From: Clostridia bacterium
Lineage (GTDB): Bacteria; Bacillota; Clostridia; Christensenellales; CAG-138
NCBI GenBank assembly: GCA_017547885.1
Contig: JAFYOP010000002.1
Location: 1 to 48,028 of the forward strand
DNA length: 48,028 nucleotides
Direction: 5' to 3'
Numbering within the stretch: position 1 is the stretch's first letter; each line of letters begins with the position of its first letter. The notes below the pieces were generated by a model. It made no database searches, was not told the DNA's origin, and saw only the letters and a list, made by a program, of their open reading frames with translations. The position numbers and the translations under genes are program-made. Of the stretch, positions 40,437 through 47,763 are shown piece after piece.

Positions 40437-40586
40437 ATGCGCGTAAAGATCACACTGTCCTGCACCGAATGCAAGCAGAGGAACTACAACACCTTCAAGA
40501 ACAAGAAGAACGACCCCGATCGTATCGAGTTCATGAAGTACTGCCGTTTCTGCCGCAAGCACACCCTCCACAAGGAATCCAAGTAA
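40437..40586 (+). CDS. rpmG: 50S ribosomal protein L33 (zinc-binding, 4-Cys type)
   Basis: The frame encodes 49 residues beginning [20 protein letters not shown] and ending HTLHKESK. The two CxxC pairs (Cys9/Cys12, Cys36/Cys39) mark the zinc-binding form. GAAGGAGAAAG precedes the ATG. It leads the rpmG-secE-nusG cluster, the standard bacterial arrangement. Confidence 0.95.
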   Translation: MRVKITLSCTECKQRNYNTFKNKKNDPDRIEFMKYCRFCRKHTLHKESK

Positions 40587-40604
40587 TTACGAGGAGCAGT
40601 AACA

Positions 40605-40820
40605 ATGGCAAACGAAACCAAAGTAAAGAAGAACAGGGTAAACTTCAGGCAGTTCTTCAAGGAAGTTTCCGGCGAAGTCAAGAAGCTCTCCTGGCCTACC
40701 AAGAAGGAACTGGTTTCCTACACCCTCACCGTTCTGGGCTTCATCGTGCTGATGGCTGTCATCATCTACGTTCTGGACCTGGTATTCGGCGAAGGCCTTG
40801 GCCTGCTTGCCAACCTGTAA
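40605..40820 (+). CDS. secE: Preprotein translocase subunit SecE
   Basis: The 71-residue single-helix form typical of Gram-positives. The conserved amphipathic segment FFKEVSGEVKKLSWPTKKEL is followed by a membrane helix (LTVLGFIVLMAVIIYVLDLV). It stabilises SecY in the SecYEG channel. CGAGGAGCAG precedes the start, and nusG follows after 31 bp. Confidence 0.96.
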   Translation: MANETKVKKNRVNFRQFFKEVSGEVKKLSWPTKKELVSYTLTVLGFIVLMAVIIYVLDLVFGEGLGLLANL

Positions 40821-40851
40821 TTCACAGCCTGCCTTATAAAAAGGAGAGAGT

Positions 40852-41370
40852 ATGTCCGAGGAAGCAAAGTGGTATGTAGCCCATACCTATTCCGGTTACG
40901 AGGATAAGGTCACCGAAGACCTTAAGAAGACCGTAAAGAACCGCGACCTTCAGGATATGATACTCGAGGTCAAATATCCCACCGAGGAAGTCGTCGAAAT
41001 AAAGGACGGCAAGCGCAAGGTGACTCACCGCAAAACCTACCCCGGCTACGTAATGGTCAAGATGATCATGAACGACAAGACCTGGTACGTTGTGCGCAAT
41101 ACCCGCGGCGTCACCGGCTTTGTGGGCCCCGGATCCAAGCCCATCCCCCTCACCGACGAGGAGGTCACAGCCATGGGCGTAGAGCGCATCGCGCTCAAGC
41201 TGGACGTGGCAGTGGGCGAGAGTGTACGCATCGTCTCCGGCCCTCTGGAGAACTTTGTGGGCACCGTGGAGGCCCTGGACCCCGAGAACCAGAAGGTAAA
41301 GCTCACCGTGTCCATGTTCGGACGCAACACCCCCGTGGAACTGGACTATATCGAAGTACAGAAGATATAG
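40852..41370 (+). CDS. nusG: Transcription termination/antitermination factor NusG
   Basis: The 172-residue protein has an NGN domain starting AKWYVAHTYSGYEDKV with YPGYVMVKM and a C-terminal KOW domain (GESVRIVSGPLENFVGTVEA). It binds RNA polymerase and couples transcription to translation. AAAAGGAGAGAG precedes the start. R3 copy 1 begins 7 bases after the stop. Confidence 0.97.
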   Translation: MSEEAKWYVAHTYSGYEDKVTEDLKKTVKNRDLQDMILEVKYPTEEVVEIKDGKRKVTHRKTYPGYVMVKMIMNDKTWYVVRNTRGVTGFVGPGSKPIPLTDEEVTAMGVERIALKLDVAVGESVRIVSGPLENFVGTVEALDPENQKVKLTVSMFGRNTPVELDYIEVQKI

Positions 41371-41376
41371 TTTATC

Positions 41377-41562
41377 GCGAAAAACCTTTTGGGTTTTCCG
41401 CAAGGGCGCACAAGTGCTGCGCACGTGTGCGATCACATACCTCACGGGGACTTTACATGATTTGCCTATGACCCTTGCGAGGGTCACCGGGCGGCAAATC
41501 ATGCAGGGAAGCAAATCCCTGCGGATTTGTCCCGCATTTGCCGCACATGCCGCCAAATGCGG
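41377..41562 (+). ncRNA. R3 structured element, copy 1 (nusG-rplK gap)
   Basis: Five stems follow in order. S0 is at 41377-41401. S1 is at 41407-41431 (CGCACA-A-GTGC / GCAC-G-TGTGCG). S2 has the outer stem CATGATTTGCC/GGCAAATCATG (41456-41503) and an inner 7-bp stem TGACCCT-TGCG-AGGGTCA. S3 is CAAATCC-CTGC-GGATTTG (41512-41529). S4 is CCGCATTTG/CAAATGCGG (41532-41562). Copy 2 at 42841 repeats the order, with different bases in S0, inner S2 and S3 that still pair. The rest of the 322-bp gap up to rplK holds a short hairpin (AGGGG-CTCG-TCCCC), GCAC-TTTCGG-GTGC and the rplK ribosome site. Family not recognised. Confidence 0.75.
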
Positions 41563-41692
41563 ATTAAAACTTAAGGGGCTCGTCCCCTGACACCATTTGA
41601 TATGTACGCACTTTCGGGTGCTTGCATTGTGGGAGGTTGGCCCGCCATGGCCTGCCGCTCGCACCACATTATATTAGGAGGAAACTTACAAA

Positions 41693-42118
41693 ATGGCAAA
41701 GAAGATCACTGGCTTTATAAAGCTGCAGATCCCCGCCGGTAAGGCGACACCCGCTCCCCCCGTAGGCCCCGCTCTGGGTCAGCACGGCGTAAACATCATG
41801 GGCTTCTGCAAGGAGTTCAATGAGAAGACCGCCAAGCAGGCCGGCCTGATAATCCCCGTTGTTATCACCGTTTATCAGGACCGTTCCTTCACCTTCATCA
41901 CCAAGACTCCCCCTGCTGCCGTTCTTATCAAGAAGGCCTGCGGTATCGAGACTGCCTCCGGCAAGCCCAACCGCGACAAGGTTGCTAAGATCACCAAGGC
42001 TCAGGTTCAGGAGATCGCTGAGCTGAAGATGCCCGACCTGAACGCCGCAAGCGTTGAGGCTGCAATGAGCATGATAGCCGGCACCGCCCGCAGCATGGGC
42101 GTTGTTGTGGTAGACTAA
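41693..42118 (+). CDS. rplK: 50S ribosomal protein L11
   Basis: The 141-residue protein has the family's [20 protein letters not shown] start and C-terminal RNA-binding domain ([10 protein letters not shown]). It forms the GTPase-associated centre with 23S rRNA. TAGGAGGAAAC precedes the ATG. rplA follows after 18 bp. Confidence 0.97.
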   Translation: MAKKITGFIKLQIPAGKATPAPPVGPALGQHGVNIMGFCKEFNEKTAKQAGLIIPVVITVYQDRSFTFITKTPPAAVLIKKACGIETASGKPNRDKVAKITKAQVQEIAELKMPDLNAASVEAAMSMIAGTARSMGVVVVD

Positions 42119-42136
42119 GAAGGGAGGCTATTCATA

Positions 42137-42826
42137 ATGAAGCACGGTAAGAAGTATCAGGATAGCGTAAAGTCCTTCGATAAGCAGAAGCTGTATGATC
42201 CCCGCGAGGGTCTGGAGGCCGTTCTGGCTACCGCTAAGGCTAAGTTCGATGAGACCATCGAAGTTTCCGCCCGTCTGGGCGTAGACCCCCGTCACGCTGA
42301 CCAGCAGGTTCGTGGTGCTGTTGTACTGCCCCACGGTACCGGCAAGAAGGTTCGCGTACTCGTATTCGCCAAGGGCGACAAGGCTAAGGAAGCTCTGGAT
42401 GCCGGCGCCGAATTCGTAGGCGACGAGGATCTCGTAAAGAAGATCCAGACCGAAAACTGGTTTGGCTTCGACGTTTGCGTAGCTACCCCCGACATGATGG
42501 GCGTAGTTGGCCGCATCGCTCGCGTTCTTGGTCCTAAGGGCCTCATGCCCAACCCCAAGAGCGGCACCGTTACCATGGACGTGGCTAAGGCCATCGCCGA
42601 TATCAAGGCCGGTAAGGTTGAGTATCGCGTAGACAAGACCGCCATCGTTCACGTACCCGTAGGCAAGGCTTCCTTCGGCGTAGATAAGCTGGAAGAGAAC
42701 CTGAACACCCTGATGGATGCAGTTATCAAGGCTAAGCCCGCTGCTGCCAAGGGTACCTACATCAAGTCCCTGGTAGTATCCTCTACCATGGGCCCCGGCG
42801 TTAAGTTCAACCCCCTCAAGTTCTAA
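42137..42826 (+). CDS. rplA: 50S ribosomal protein L1
   Basis: The 229-residue protein has [40 protein letters not shown] and [16 protein letters not shown]. It binds the L1 stalk of 23S rRNA and, in many bacteria, its own mRNA. GAAGGGAGGC precedes the start. A small hairpin (AAAGGC-GTA-GCCTTT) and R3 copy 2 follow immediately. Confidence 0.97.
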   Translation: MKHGKKYQDSVKSFDKQKLYDPREGLEAVLATAKAKFDETIEVSARLGVDPRHADQQVRGAVVLPHGTGKKVRVLVFAKGDKAKEALDAGAEFVGDEDLVKKIQTENWFGFDVCVATPDMMGVVGRIARVLGPKGLMPNPKSGTVTMDVAKAIADIKAGKVEYRVDKTAIVHVPVGKASFGVDKLEENLNTLMDAVIKAKPAAAKGTYIKSLVVSSTMGPGVKFNPLKF

Positions 42827-42840
42827 AGGCGTAGCCTTTT

Positions 42841-43027
42841 CGTTCAAATGCTAATGGCATTTGAACGAGAGCGCACAAGTGCTTCGCACGTGTGCGATTA
42901 GAATCCATTCGGGGACTTTACATGATTTGCCTATAAATCCTGCGGGATTTACCGGGCGGCAAATCATGAGGGGAATCCATTCCTTGCGGAATGGTTCCGC
43001 ATTTGACGTACATGCCGCCAAATGCGG
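42841..43027 (+). ncRNA. R3 structured element, copy 2 (rplA-rplJ gap)
   Basis: The stem order is the same as in copy 1. S0 is CGTTCAAATGC/GCATTTGAACG (42841-42867, unrelated in sequence to S0 of copy 1). S1 is at 42872-42896. S2 has the identical outer 11-bp stem (42921-42968) but inner TAAATCC-TGCG-GGATTTA. S3 is CCATTCC-TTGC-GGAATGG plus GGAA/TTCC (42972-42998). S4 is CCGCATTTG/CAAATGCGG (42997-43027). The linker GGGGACTTTACATG and the block ACATGCCGC are conserved between the copies. It lies upstream of the rplJ promoter, so it is probably the 3' part of the rplKA transcript. Confidence 0.75.
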
Positions 43028-43105
43028 ATTTAAATCCAGGGAGCCAACCTTGGAAACCTTAGTGGGTTTGAGGCGAAAAATTCCCGAAAAACCTGCAAAA
43101 ATTGC

Positions 43106-43134
43106 TTGACAACCATGGGGCAGTCTGATATACT
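43106..43134 (+). promoter_or_regulatory. Promoter of rplJ-rplL, with an inverted repeat around the -10
   Basis: TTGACA, 17 bases and TATACT, a near-consensus sigma-A promoter. GGGGCAG (43117-43123) and CTGCCCC (43133-43139) form an inverted repeat across the -10 box that could act as an operator or form a hairpin at the transcript start. Confidence 0.85.
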
Positions 43135-43156
43135 GCCCCGTGGAAATCAAAAATTG

Positions 43157-43264
43157 TTGCCCAAGACAGCCGGTAGCGCAAGCGTAAATCCTGCCGAGGC
43201 GATGAATAAGAGCTTATTTTTAACGCGCTTTTTCGTCCTCTGTCTTGCGGCAGAGGATTTTTTC
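43157..43264 (+). ncRNA. L10 leader (autoregulatory) with terminator/antiterminator
   Basis: The leader upstream of rplJ has the features of the Firmicute L10 leader: CAAGACAGCCGGTAGCGC, then CCTGCCGAGGCGATG (kink-turn type CCGAGG), then a terminator CCTCTG/CAGAGG plus T-run (43237-43264). CAAGACAG (43162-43169) can pair perfectly with CTGTCTTG (43240-43247), which shares bases with the terminator stem, so the two folds exclude each other. In known cases L10-L12 binding controls this choice. Confidence 0.8.
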
Positions 43265-43286
43265 TATTCTAACAGGAGGTAAAACC

Positions 43287-43796
43287 ATGGCAAACATCCA
43301 GAACATACAGGCAAAAGCCGCTCAGGTTGAGGAAGTTGTTTCCAAGATCCAGGCTGCTCAGTCTCTGGTAGTGTTCGACTATCGCGGACTCAATGCCGAG
43401 GAGGTTACCAATCTCCGCAGCGATATGCGCAAGGCCGGCGTAGAATACGTAGTTCTTAAGAACGGTATCGTAGAGCGCGCAGCCAAGGCCGCTGGCATCG
43501 AAGAGAGCTTCTGCGAGCTGCTGAAGGGCCCCTCCGCCTTTGCTTTCGGCGTAGAAGACGCCGTAGCTCCCGCAAAGGTGCTGAAGGACGCTATCAAGAA
43601 GTACAAGAAGTGCGAGATCAAGGGCGGTCTCATCAACGGCGTAGTAACTGACGCTGCTGGCATGAACACCCTGGCTGACCTGCCTTCCCGCGAGGTTCTC
43701 CTTGCAAGGATGCTGGGCAGCATGCTGTCCCCCGTTTCCGGGCTGGCAATCGTACTGGACCAGATCGCCAAGAAGGGCGAGCCCGCCGCCGAGTAA
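43287..43796 (+). CDS. rplJ: 50S ribosomal protein L10
   Basis: The 169-residue protein has the family pattern (QSLVVFDYRGLNAEEVTNLR, MRKAGVEYVVLKNGIVERAA, KGPSAFAFG). It holds L7/L12 dimers on the stalk base. The ATG at 43287 has AGGAGGTAAAACC upstream. It lies behind its own promoter and leader, separate from rplKA. Confidence 0.97.
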   Translation: MANIQNIQAKAAQVEEVVSKIQAAQSLVVFDYRGLNAEEVTNLRSDMRKAGVEYVVLKNGIVERAAKAAGIEESFCELLKGPSAFAFGVEDAVAPAKVLKDAIKKYKKCEIKGGLINGVVTDAAGMNTLADLPSREVLLARMLGSMLSPVSGLAIVLDQIAKKGEPAAE

Positions 43797-43856
43797 GCTT
43801 ACAGGCTGCGTAAATCACTACTAAATCAATCAAAATTTCAACAGGAGGAAATTACA

Positions 43857-44228
43857 ATGTTTAACAAGGAACAGTTTATTGAAGATATCAAGGCCATGAC
43901 CGTTCTCGAGCTCTCCGAGCTGGTAAAGGCTCTGGAAGAAGAGTTTGGCGTATCCGCCGCCGCTACCGCCGTTGCAGTTGCTGGCCCCGTTGCCGCTGCC
44001 GCTGAAGTAGAAGAGAAGACCGAGTTCGACGTAATCCTCAAGGACGTTGGCCCCGAGAAGATCAAGGTTATCAAGGTTGTTCGTGAGCTCACCGGTCTGG
44101 GCCTCAAGGAAGCTAAGGACGTTGTTGACAACGCTCCCAAGCCCCTCAAGGAAGGCATCGACAAGGAAGCCGCCGAGAAGATCGTTGCTGCTTTCAAGGA
44201 AGTTGGCGCTACCTGCGAAATCAAGTAA
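43857..44228 (+). CDS. rplL: 50S ribosomal protein L7/L12
   Basis: The 123-residue protein has an N-terminal dimer domain ([20 protein letters not shown]), an alanine-rich hinge and the C-terminal factor-binding domain ([20 protein letters not shown]). CAGGAGGAAATTAC precedes the start. A strong terminator follows. Confidence 0.97.
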   Translation: MFNKEQFIEDIKAMTVLELSELVKALEEEFGVSAAATAVAVAGPVAAAAEVEEKTEFDVILKDVGPEKIKVIKVVRELTGLGLKEAKDVVDNAPKPLKEGIDKEAAEKIVAAFKEVGATCEIK

Positions 44229-44244
44229 TTACTTACTTGCAAAT

Positions 44245-44276
44245 AAAAAGGAACGGACTTGCTCCGTTCCTTTTTT
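44245..44276 (+). terminator. Terminator after rplL
   Basis: AAAAAGGAACGGA and TCCGTTCCTTTTTT pair over a 5-base loop. Confidence 0.92.
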
Positions 44277-44382
44277 GTTTTGCTGAAGATCTGCTGGTTT
44301 TTGTGGCAAGGAGAATAGGCGGTATAGATCCGCATAAATAAAACATATTGAAGATGATAACGCTGCTGCATTGATACACATT

Positions 44383-44438
44383 GCTTTTCCGCCAGGAAAA
44401 GCTTCTTTGAAAGGGTGGAGGGCGGGTTTAGATAATTA
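44383..44438 (+). repeat. R2 repeat, single unit
   Basis: GCTTTTCC-GCCA-GGAAAAGC, then TTCTTTGAAAGGGTGGAGGG and CGGGTTTAGATAATT. It is closest to the left unit of the 7709-7890 pair (read in reverse), with only a few differences across 55 bases. No inverted partner is seen here, so it is a solo unit. Confidence 0.75.
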
Positions 44439-44876
44439 CCATGCCAAAAAACAATACCCGGCATCCATTTTGTTCGTGAATGAAAAACAGCCGGCTTTGT
44501 CAAGGGGAAATACCTATAAAAGCCATAGCGGATTACAATGGCTGAAGCTGCAAAAAACAGGCGCTGATATAAGCCTGTGAAATAGGAACGGGACATACTG
44601 TATGCAGTGTATGTGCATGGGAAAAACTGGTTATACATATGTTGGAAAATACTGCAGACAGGCCTGACAAGGGGGTTTTAGGGGTCTGAAATGTTGATAA
44701 GTATGTTGAAAGTGTGGATAGATATTGAGAATATGCAGTGAATATTCTGAATAAAGCATATTGGACAAGGTGTGAAGAATAGCTAAAAATGCATGAGAAC
44801 AGGGCGAAAAACTTCAAAAACAGGGAATTGGTAATAAGTACAGCTTTTGACGCATATAGTCACAGGGGGTGATTAT
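44439..44876. other. Long AT-rich intergenic stretch upstream of the amidase gene
   Basis: No convincing gene is visible. It holds ACAGGC-N10-GCCTGT near 44555-44580, and AATATGC/GCATATT (44730-44762) flanking the palindrome GAATATTC, a possible operator. I cannot place a strong promoter for the amidase gene. Confidence 0.5.
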
Positions 44877-45569
44877 ATGAGGCTTGATGGGGAATGCAGA
44901 CGGATGTTGAATAAAGTGCGCACATTGGGGGCGGCGCTGCTGGTTACGCTGCTCGCCGCGCTGTTCAGCGTGGAAACGACGCCTGCTGCGGCAGATGGAA
45001 AGCTTACGATAGTGGTGGACCCGGGACACGGCGGAACGGACGGCGGGGCGGTAAGCGCTGATGGCATACAGGAGGCTGGGCTGAACCTGACGGTGGCAAA
45101 AATGCTGAAGCAGGAGCTGGAGGGGCTGGGCTTTGAGGTGATACTTACCCGTGAGGATGAGAATTCCCTGGCTGCCACCAAAAAGGCAGACATGGCCGCC
45201 CGCAGGAGCATAATGAATCAGGCCGGTGTAGACGGAGTGGTAAGCGTGCACATGAATAAATTCACCGACTGTGCCGTGCATGGGCCAATGGCTTTTTATA
45301 TGGAGGGAAGTGAGGAAGGGGCGAAGCTTGCAAAGGCGGTAATAGACTGCATCACCGCTGCCATCGGTGCGCCGGAACGCCTTGCAAATCCGGGGGATTA
45401 TTACGTTATACGGGAGAGCGACCCTGTGGCGGTACTGGTGGAGTGCGGGTTTTTGTCCAATTCCGATGACGTAAGGCTGCTTACCGACCCTGCCCATCAG
45501 AAAATTCTGGCGAAGGCCATAGCCCAAGGGGTAAACAGCTATTTTGGCGGTGTTAATATGCTGGACTAA
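44877..45569 (+). CDS. N-acetylmuramoyl-L-alanine amidase (Amidase_3, CwlD-like)
   Basis: The 230-residue enzyme has an N-terminal signal or anchor segment (VRTLGAALLVTLLAALFSVE) and the zinc amidase domain. The domain includes VVDPGHGGTDGGA (His), GIQEAGLNLTVA (Glu), VVSVHMNKF (His) and VLVECGFLSNSDD (catalytic Glu). It cleaves the bond between muramic acid and the stem peptide. No cell-wall-binding domain is present, and size and layout resemble CwlD, which acts in spore-cortex muramic-lactam formation. That role is inference, supported only by sigH nearby. The ATG at 44877 follows GGGGGTGA. Confidence 0.88.
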   Translation: MRLDGECRRMLNKVRTLGAALLVTLLAALFSVETTPAAADGKLTIVVDPGHGGTDGGAVSADGIQEAGLNLTVAKMLKQELEGLGFEVILTREDENSLAATKKADMAARRSIMNQAGVDGVVSVHMNKFTDCAVHGPMAFYMEGSEEGAKLAKAVIDCITAAIGAPERLANPGDYYVIRESDPVAVLVECGFLSNSDDVRLLTDPAHQKILAKAIAQGVNSYFGGVNMLD

Positions 45570-45590
45570 AGGGAATTTTGCCTATATAAT
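45562..45590 (+). promoter_or_regulatory. Promoter of mrnC, placed for a leaderless mRNA
   Basis: TGGACT (overlapping the amidase stop), 17 bases and TATAAT. The -10 ends 7 bases before the mrnC ATG. Confidence 0.65.
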
Positions 45591-45597
45591 ACAATAG

Positions 45598-46044
45598 ATG
45601 AATAATGAAGTTTTGAAGGAAAATATCATAGCGAAAGTATCCCATGCCCTTGGATGTGAGCTTAAGGAGCCGAGGCTCATGAGCCCACTGGTGCTGGCGT
45701 ACATTGGGGATACGGTATACGATTTATACGTTCGCACACAGCTGCTGCTGACCTGTGACGCCACAGCCCACGGCCTGCATGTTATGGCCACAAAGAGGGT
45801 ATGCGCCAAGGCACAGGCAGAGGCGGTGCAGCGTATTCTGCCTACCCTCAGCGATGACGAGCAGTACATATTCCGCCGGGGCCGCAACAGCCACATGGGC
45901 ACCGTGCCAAAGCATGCTCAGATGTCGGATTATCGTGCCGCCACAGGCCTTGAGGCGCTGCTGGGGTATCTTTACCTGAAGGGCGAGGATGACAGGCTTA
46001 ATGAACTTATGGGGCAGATGTTTGCCCCCGATACACAAGAATAA
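45598..46044 (+). CDS. mrnC: Mini-ribonuclease III
   Basis: The 148-residue protein is an RNase III catalytic domain without a dsRNA-binding domain: LAYIGDTVYDLYVRTQLLL with the metal ligands, and ATGLEALLGYLYLKGEDDRL. Mini-III matures the ends of 23S rRNA in Firmicutes. No ribosome site precedes the ATG; a promoter -10 is 7 bases upstream, suggesting a leaderless transcript. rlmB follows after 21 bp, as in Bacillus. Confidence 0.92.
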   Translation: MNNEVLKENIIAKVSHALGCELKEPRLMSPLVLAYIGDTVYDLYVRTQLLLTCDATAHGLHVMATKRVCAKAQAEAVQRILPTLSDDEQYIFRRGRNSHMGTVPKHAQMSDYRAATGLEALLGYLYLKGEDDRLNELMGQMFAPDTQE

Positions 46045-46065
46045 TATCCGGAGGATTACATACAT

Positions 46066-47160
46066 ATGGCATTCAGGGACAACAAGAGCGGCTACGGCCA
46101 GAAGGATTTTGACAGGGATATAAGCCGCAAGGGCGGCAAGAGCTATGGGGACAAGCCCTATGGCGAGCGCTCCTACGGCAAGAAGAACTTTGACTCCGAT
46201 AAGTCCTACGGCAGGAAGAATTTTGATTCCGACAGGCCTTATGGCAGGAAGGACTTCAAGTCCGACAAGCCCTATAAAAAGAATTTCAGTGAGGACAAGC
46301 CCTTTAAAAAGAACTTTGACTCTGAGAGAACTTTCAATAAGGGAAAGAAGGATGACCGCTTCAATGAGCCTGCTCCCGTGCAGAATGACAGACCCAATCC
46401 CTATGCCGAGGATGAACTGCCCTACATCGTAATGGGCAGGAACGCCGTCCGCGAGGCCATTAAGAGCGGACGCAGCATTGACCGCATATTGGTAGTTAAG
46501 GAGCTGGACGGTTCTCTCCGCGAGGTAATAGGGCTTGCAAGGGACAGAAACCTGCAGATACGTGAAGTAGACCGCTCCAAGCTGGACGAGATGTGCATGC
46601 CCTTTGGCCACGGCGGCAAGCCCGGCAATCATCAGGGCATAATAGCCCAGGTTCCCGGCGTGGAATACTGCGATATATCCGACATTCTGGAGGTTGCCAG
46701 GGAGCGGGATGAAAAGCCCTTTATCATTCTCCTTGACGGCGTGGAAGACCCCCACAACCTTGGCTCCATCATCCGCAGCGCAGAGTGCGCAGGCGCTCAC
46801 GGCGTCATAATACCCAAGCGCCGCAGCGCATCCGTTACCGCCTCCGCCTGCAAGGCTTCCGCAGGGGCTGTTGAGTACATGAAGGTGGCAAGGGTATCCA
46901 ACCTTGGCGGCGCAATAGACCGCCTCAAGGATGAGGGCCTCTGGATAGCCGGCGCAGACATGGCAGGCACGGCAATGGACAAGGCGGACCTTAAGGGCGC
47001 AATAGGCCTGGTGATAGGCAGCGAAGGCGAAGGCATAAGCCGTCTTATTAAGGAAAAGTGTGACTTCCTGGTATCCATACCCATGGTGGGCCGTATAGAT
47101 TCCCTTAACGCCGCAGTGGCAGCCGCTGTACTTATGTTTGAAAAGAAGAGGCAGGGATGA
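46066..47160 (+). CDS. rlmB: 23S rRNA 2'-O-methyltransferase RlmB (TrmH/SpoU family) with repetitive N-terminal extension
   Basis: Residues ~120-364 are a standard SpoU methyltransferase: MGRNAVREAIKSGRSIDRIL, LLDGVEDPHNLGSIIRSAEC (motif 1), IGLVIGSEGEGISRLIKEK (motif 2) and IPMVGRIDSLNAAVAAAVLM (motif 3). The first ~105 residues are a low-complexity extension. It repeats blocks such as KNFDSDKSYGR, KNFDSDRPYGR and KDFKSDKPYKK, rich in Lys, Asp and aromatic residues, and is probably disordered. Its stop overlaps the sigH start. Confidence 0.92.
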   Translation: MAFRDNKSGYGQKDFDRDISRKGGKSYGDKPYGERSYGKKNFDSDKSYGRKNFDSDRPYGRKDFKSDKPYKKNFSEDKPFKKNFDSERTFNKGKKDDRFNEPAPVQNDRPNPYAEDELPYIVMGRNAVREAIKSGRSIDRILVVKELDGSLREVIGLARDRNLQIREVDRSKLDEMCMPFGHGGKPGNHQGIIAQVPGVEYCDISDILEVARERDEKPFIILLDGVEDPHNLGSIIRSAECAGAHGVIIPKRRSASVTASACKASAGAVEYMKVARVSNLGGAIDRLKDEGLWIAGADMAGTAMDKADLKGAIGLVIGSEGEGISRLIKEKCDFLVSIPMVGRIDSLNAAVAAAVLMFEKKRQG

Positions 47161-47750
47161 CGGATTTGCGGGATCAGCGGCTGGTAGAGTGCGCCCAAAC
47201 CGGCGACGCCGCCGCAATGGAAGAGCTGTGCAATAAATACAAGGACCGGGTGCGTATGCTTGCCCGGCCCTATTTCCTCATTGGCGCAGACCGTGATGAC
47301 GTTATTCAGGAGGGCATGATAGGCCTCTACAAGGCCATTCGCGACTACAGGCCGGACTGCAACGCAACCTTTTCCTCCTTTGCGGAGATATGCGTTACCC
47401 GCCAGATAATCAGCGCCATCAACGCCGCCCGCAGGCAAAAGCATCTGCCCCTGAACAGCTATATTTCCCTTTACAATACTTCCCCCGCCGAGGGGGATGA
47501 CCGTGAGCTGATAGAGCTCCTTGAGCTGTCCGAAAGCAGCCCCGAGGAGGAGATAATCTCCCGGGAAACCTCACAGCGGCTCCGTGAGCAGATGAATTCC
47601 CTCCTTACCCCCCTTGAGCGGAAGGTGACGGAGCTTTTCCTTGAGGGACGCACCTATCAGCAGATTTCCCAGGCCATAGGCCGCCCCGTCAAGAGCGTGG
47701 ACAACGCCCTCAGCAGGGTGAAGAAAAAGCTGGGGGGTGTGCTGGAATAA
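47157..47750 (+). CDS. sigH: RNA polymerase sigma-H factor
   Basis: The 197-residue sigma-70 family protein has region 2 (ECAQTGDAAAMEELCNKYKD, GADRDDVIQEGMIGLYKAIR) and region 4 (LTPLERKVTELFLEGRTYQQ, IGRPVKSVDNALSRVKKKL). Length and the adjacent rlmB match SigH, which starts sporulation and stationary-phase genes. The ATG overlaps the rlmB stop. The gene usually found between rlmB and sigH (yacP) is absent. R1 copy C starts 13 nt after the stop. Confidence 0.92.
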   Translation: MTDLRDQRLVECAQTGDAAAMEELCNKYKDRVRMLARPYFLIGADRDDVIQEGMIGLYKAIRDYRPDCNATFSSFAEICVTRQIISAINAARRQKHLPLNSYISLYNTSPAEGDDRELIELLELSESSPEEEIISRETSQRLREQMNSLLTPLERKVTELFLEGRTYQQISQAIGRPVKSVDNALSRVKKKLGGVLE

Positions 47751-47763
47751 GGTTGGGATATGT

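Noticed and set aside
42841..43027. R3 copy 2 as part of the L10 leader
   Set aside because: It lies upstream of the strong promoter at 43106 and is also present before rplK, so it is not part of the rplJ leader transcript from that promoter.
44690..44725. Two DnaA-box-like 9-mers (TGTTGATAA and TGTGGATAG)
   Set aside because: Each has one mismatch, there are only two, and no dnaA, dnaN or AT-rich unwinding block is near; not an origin.
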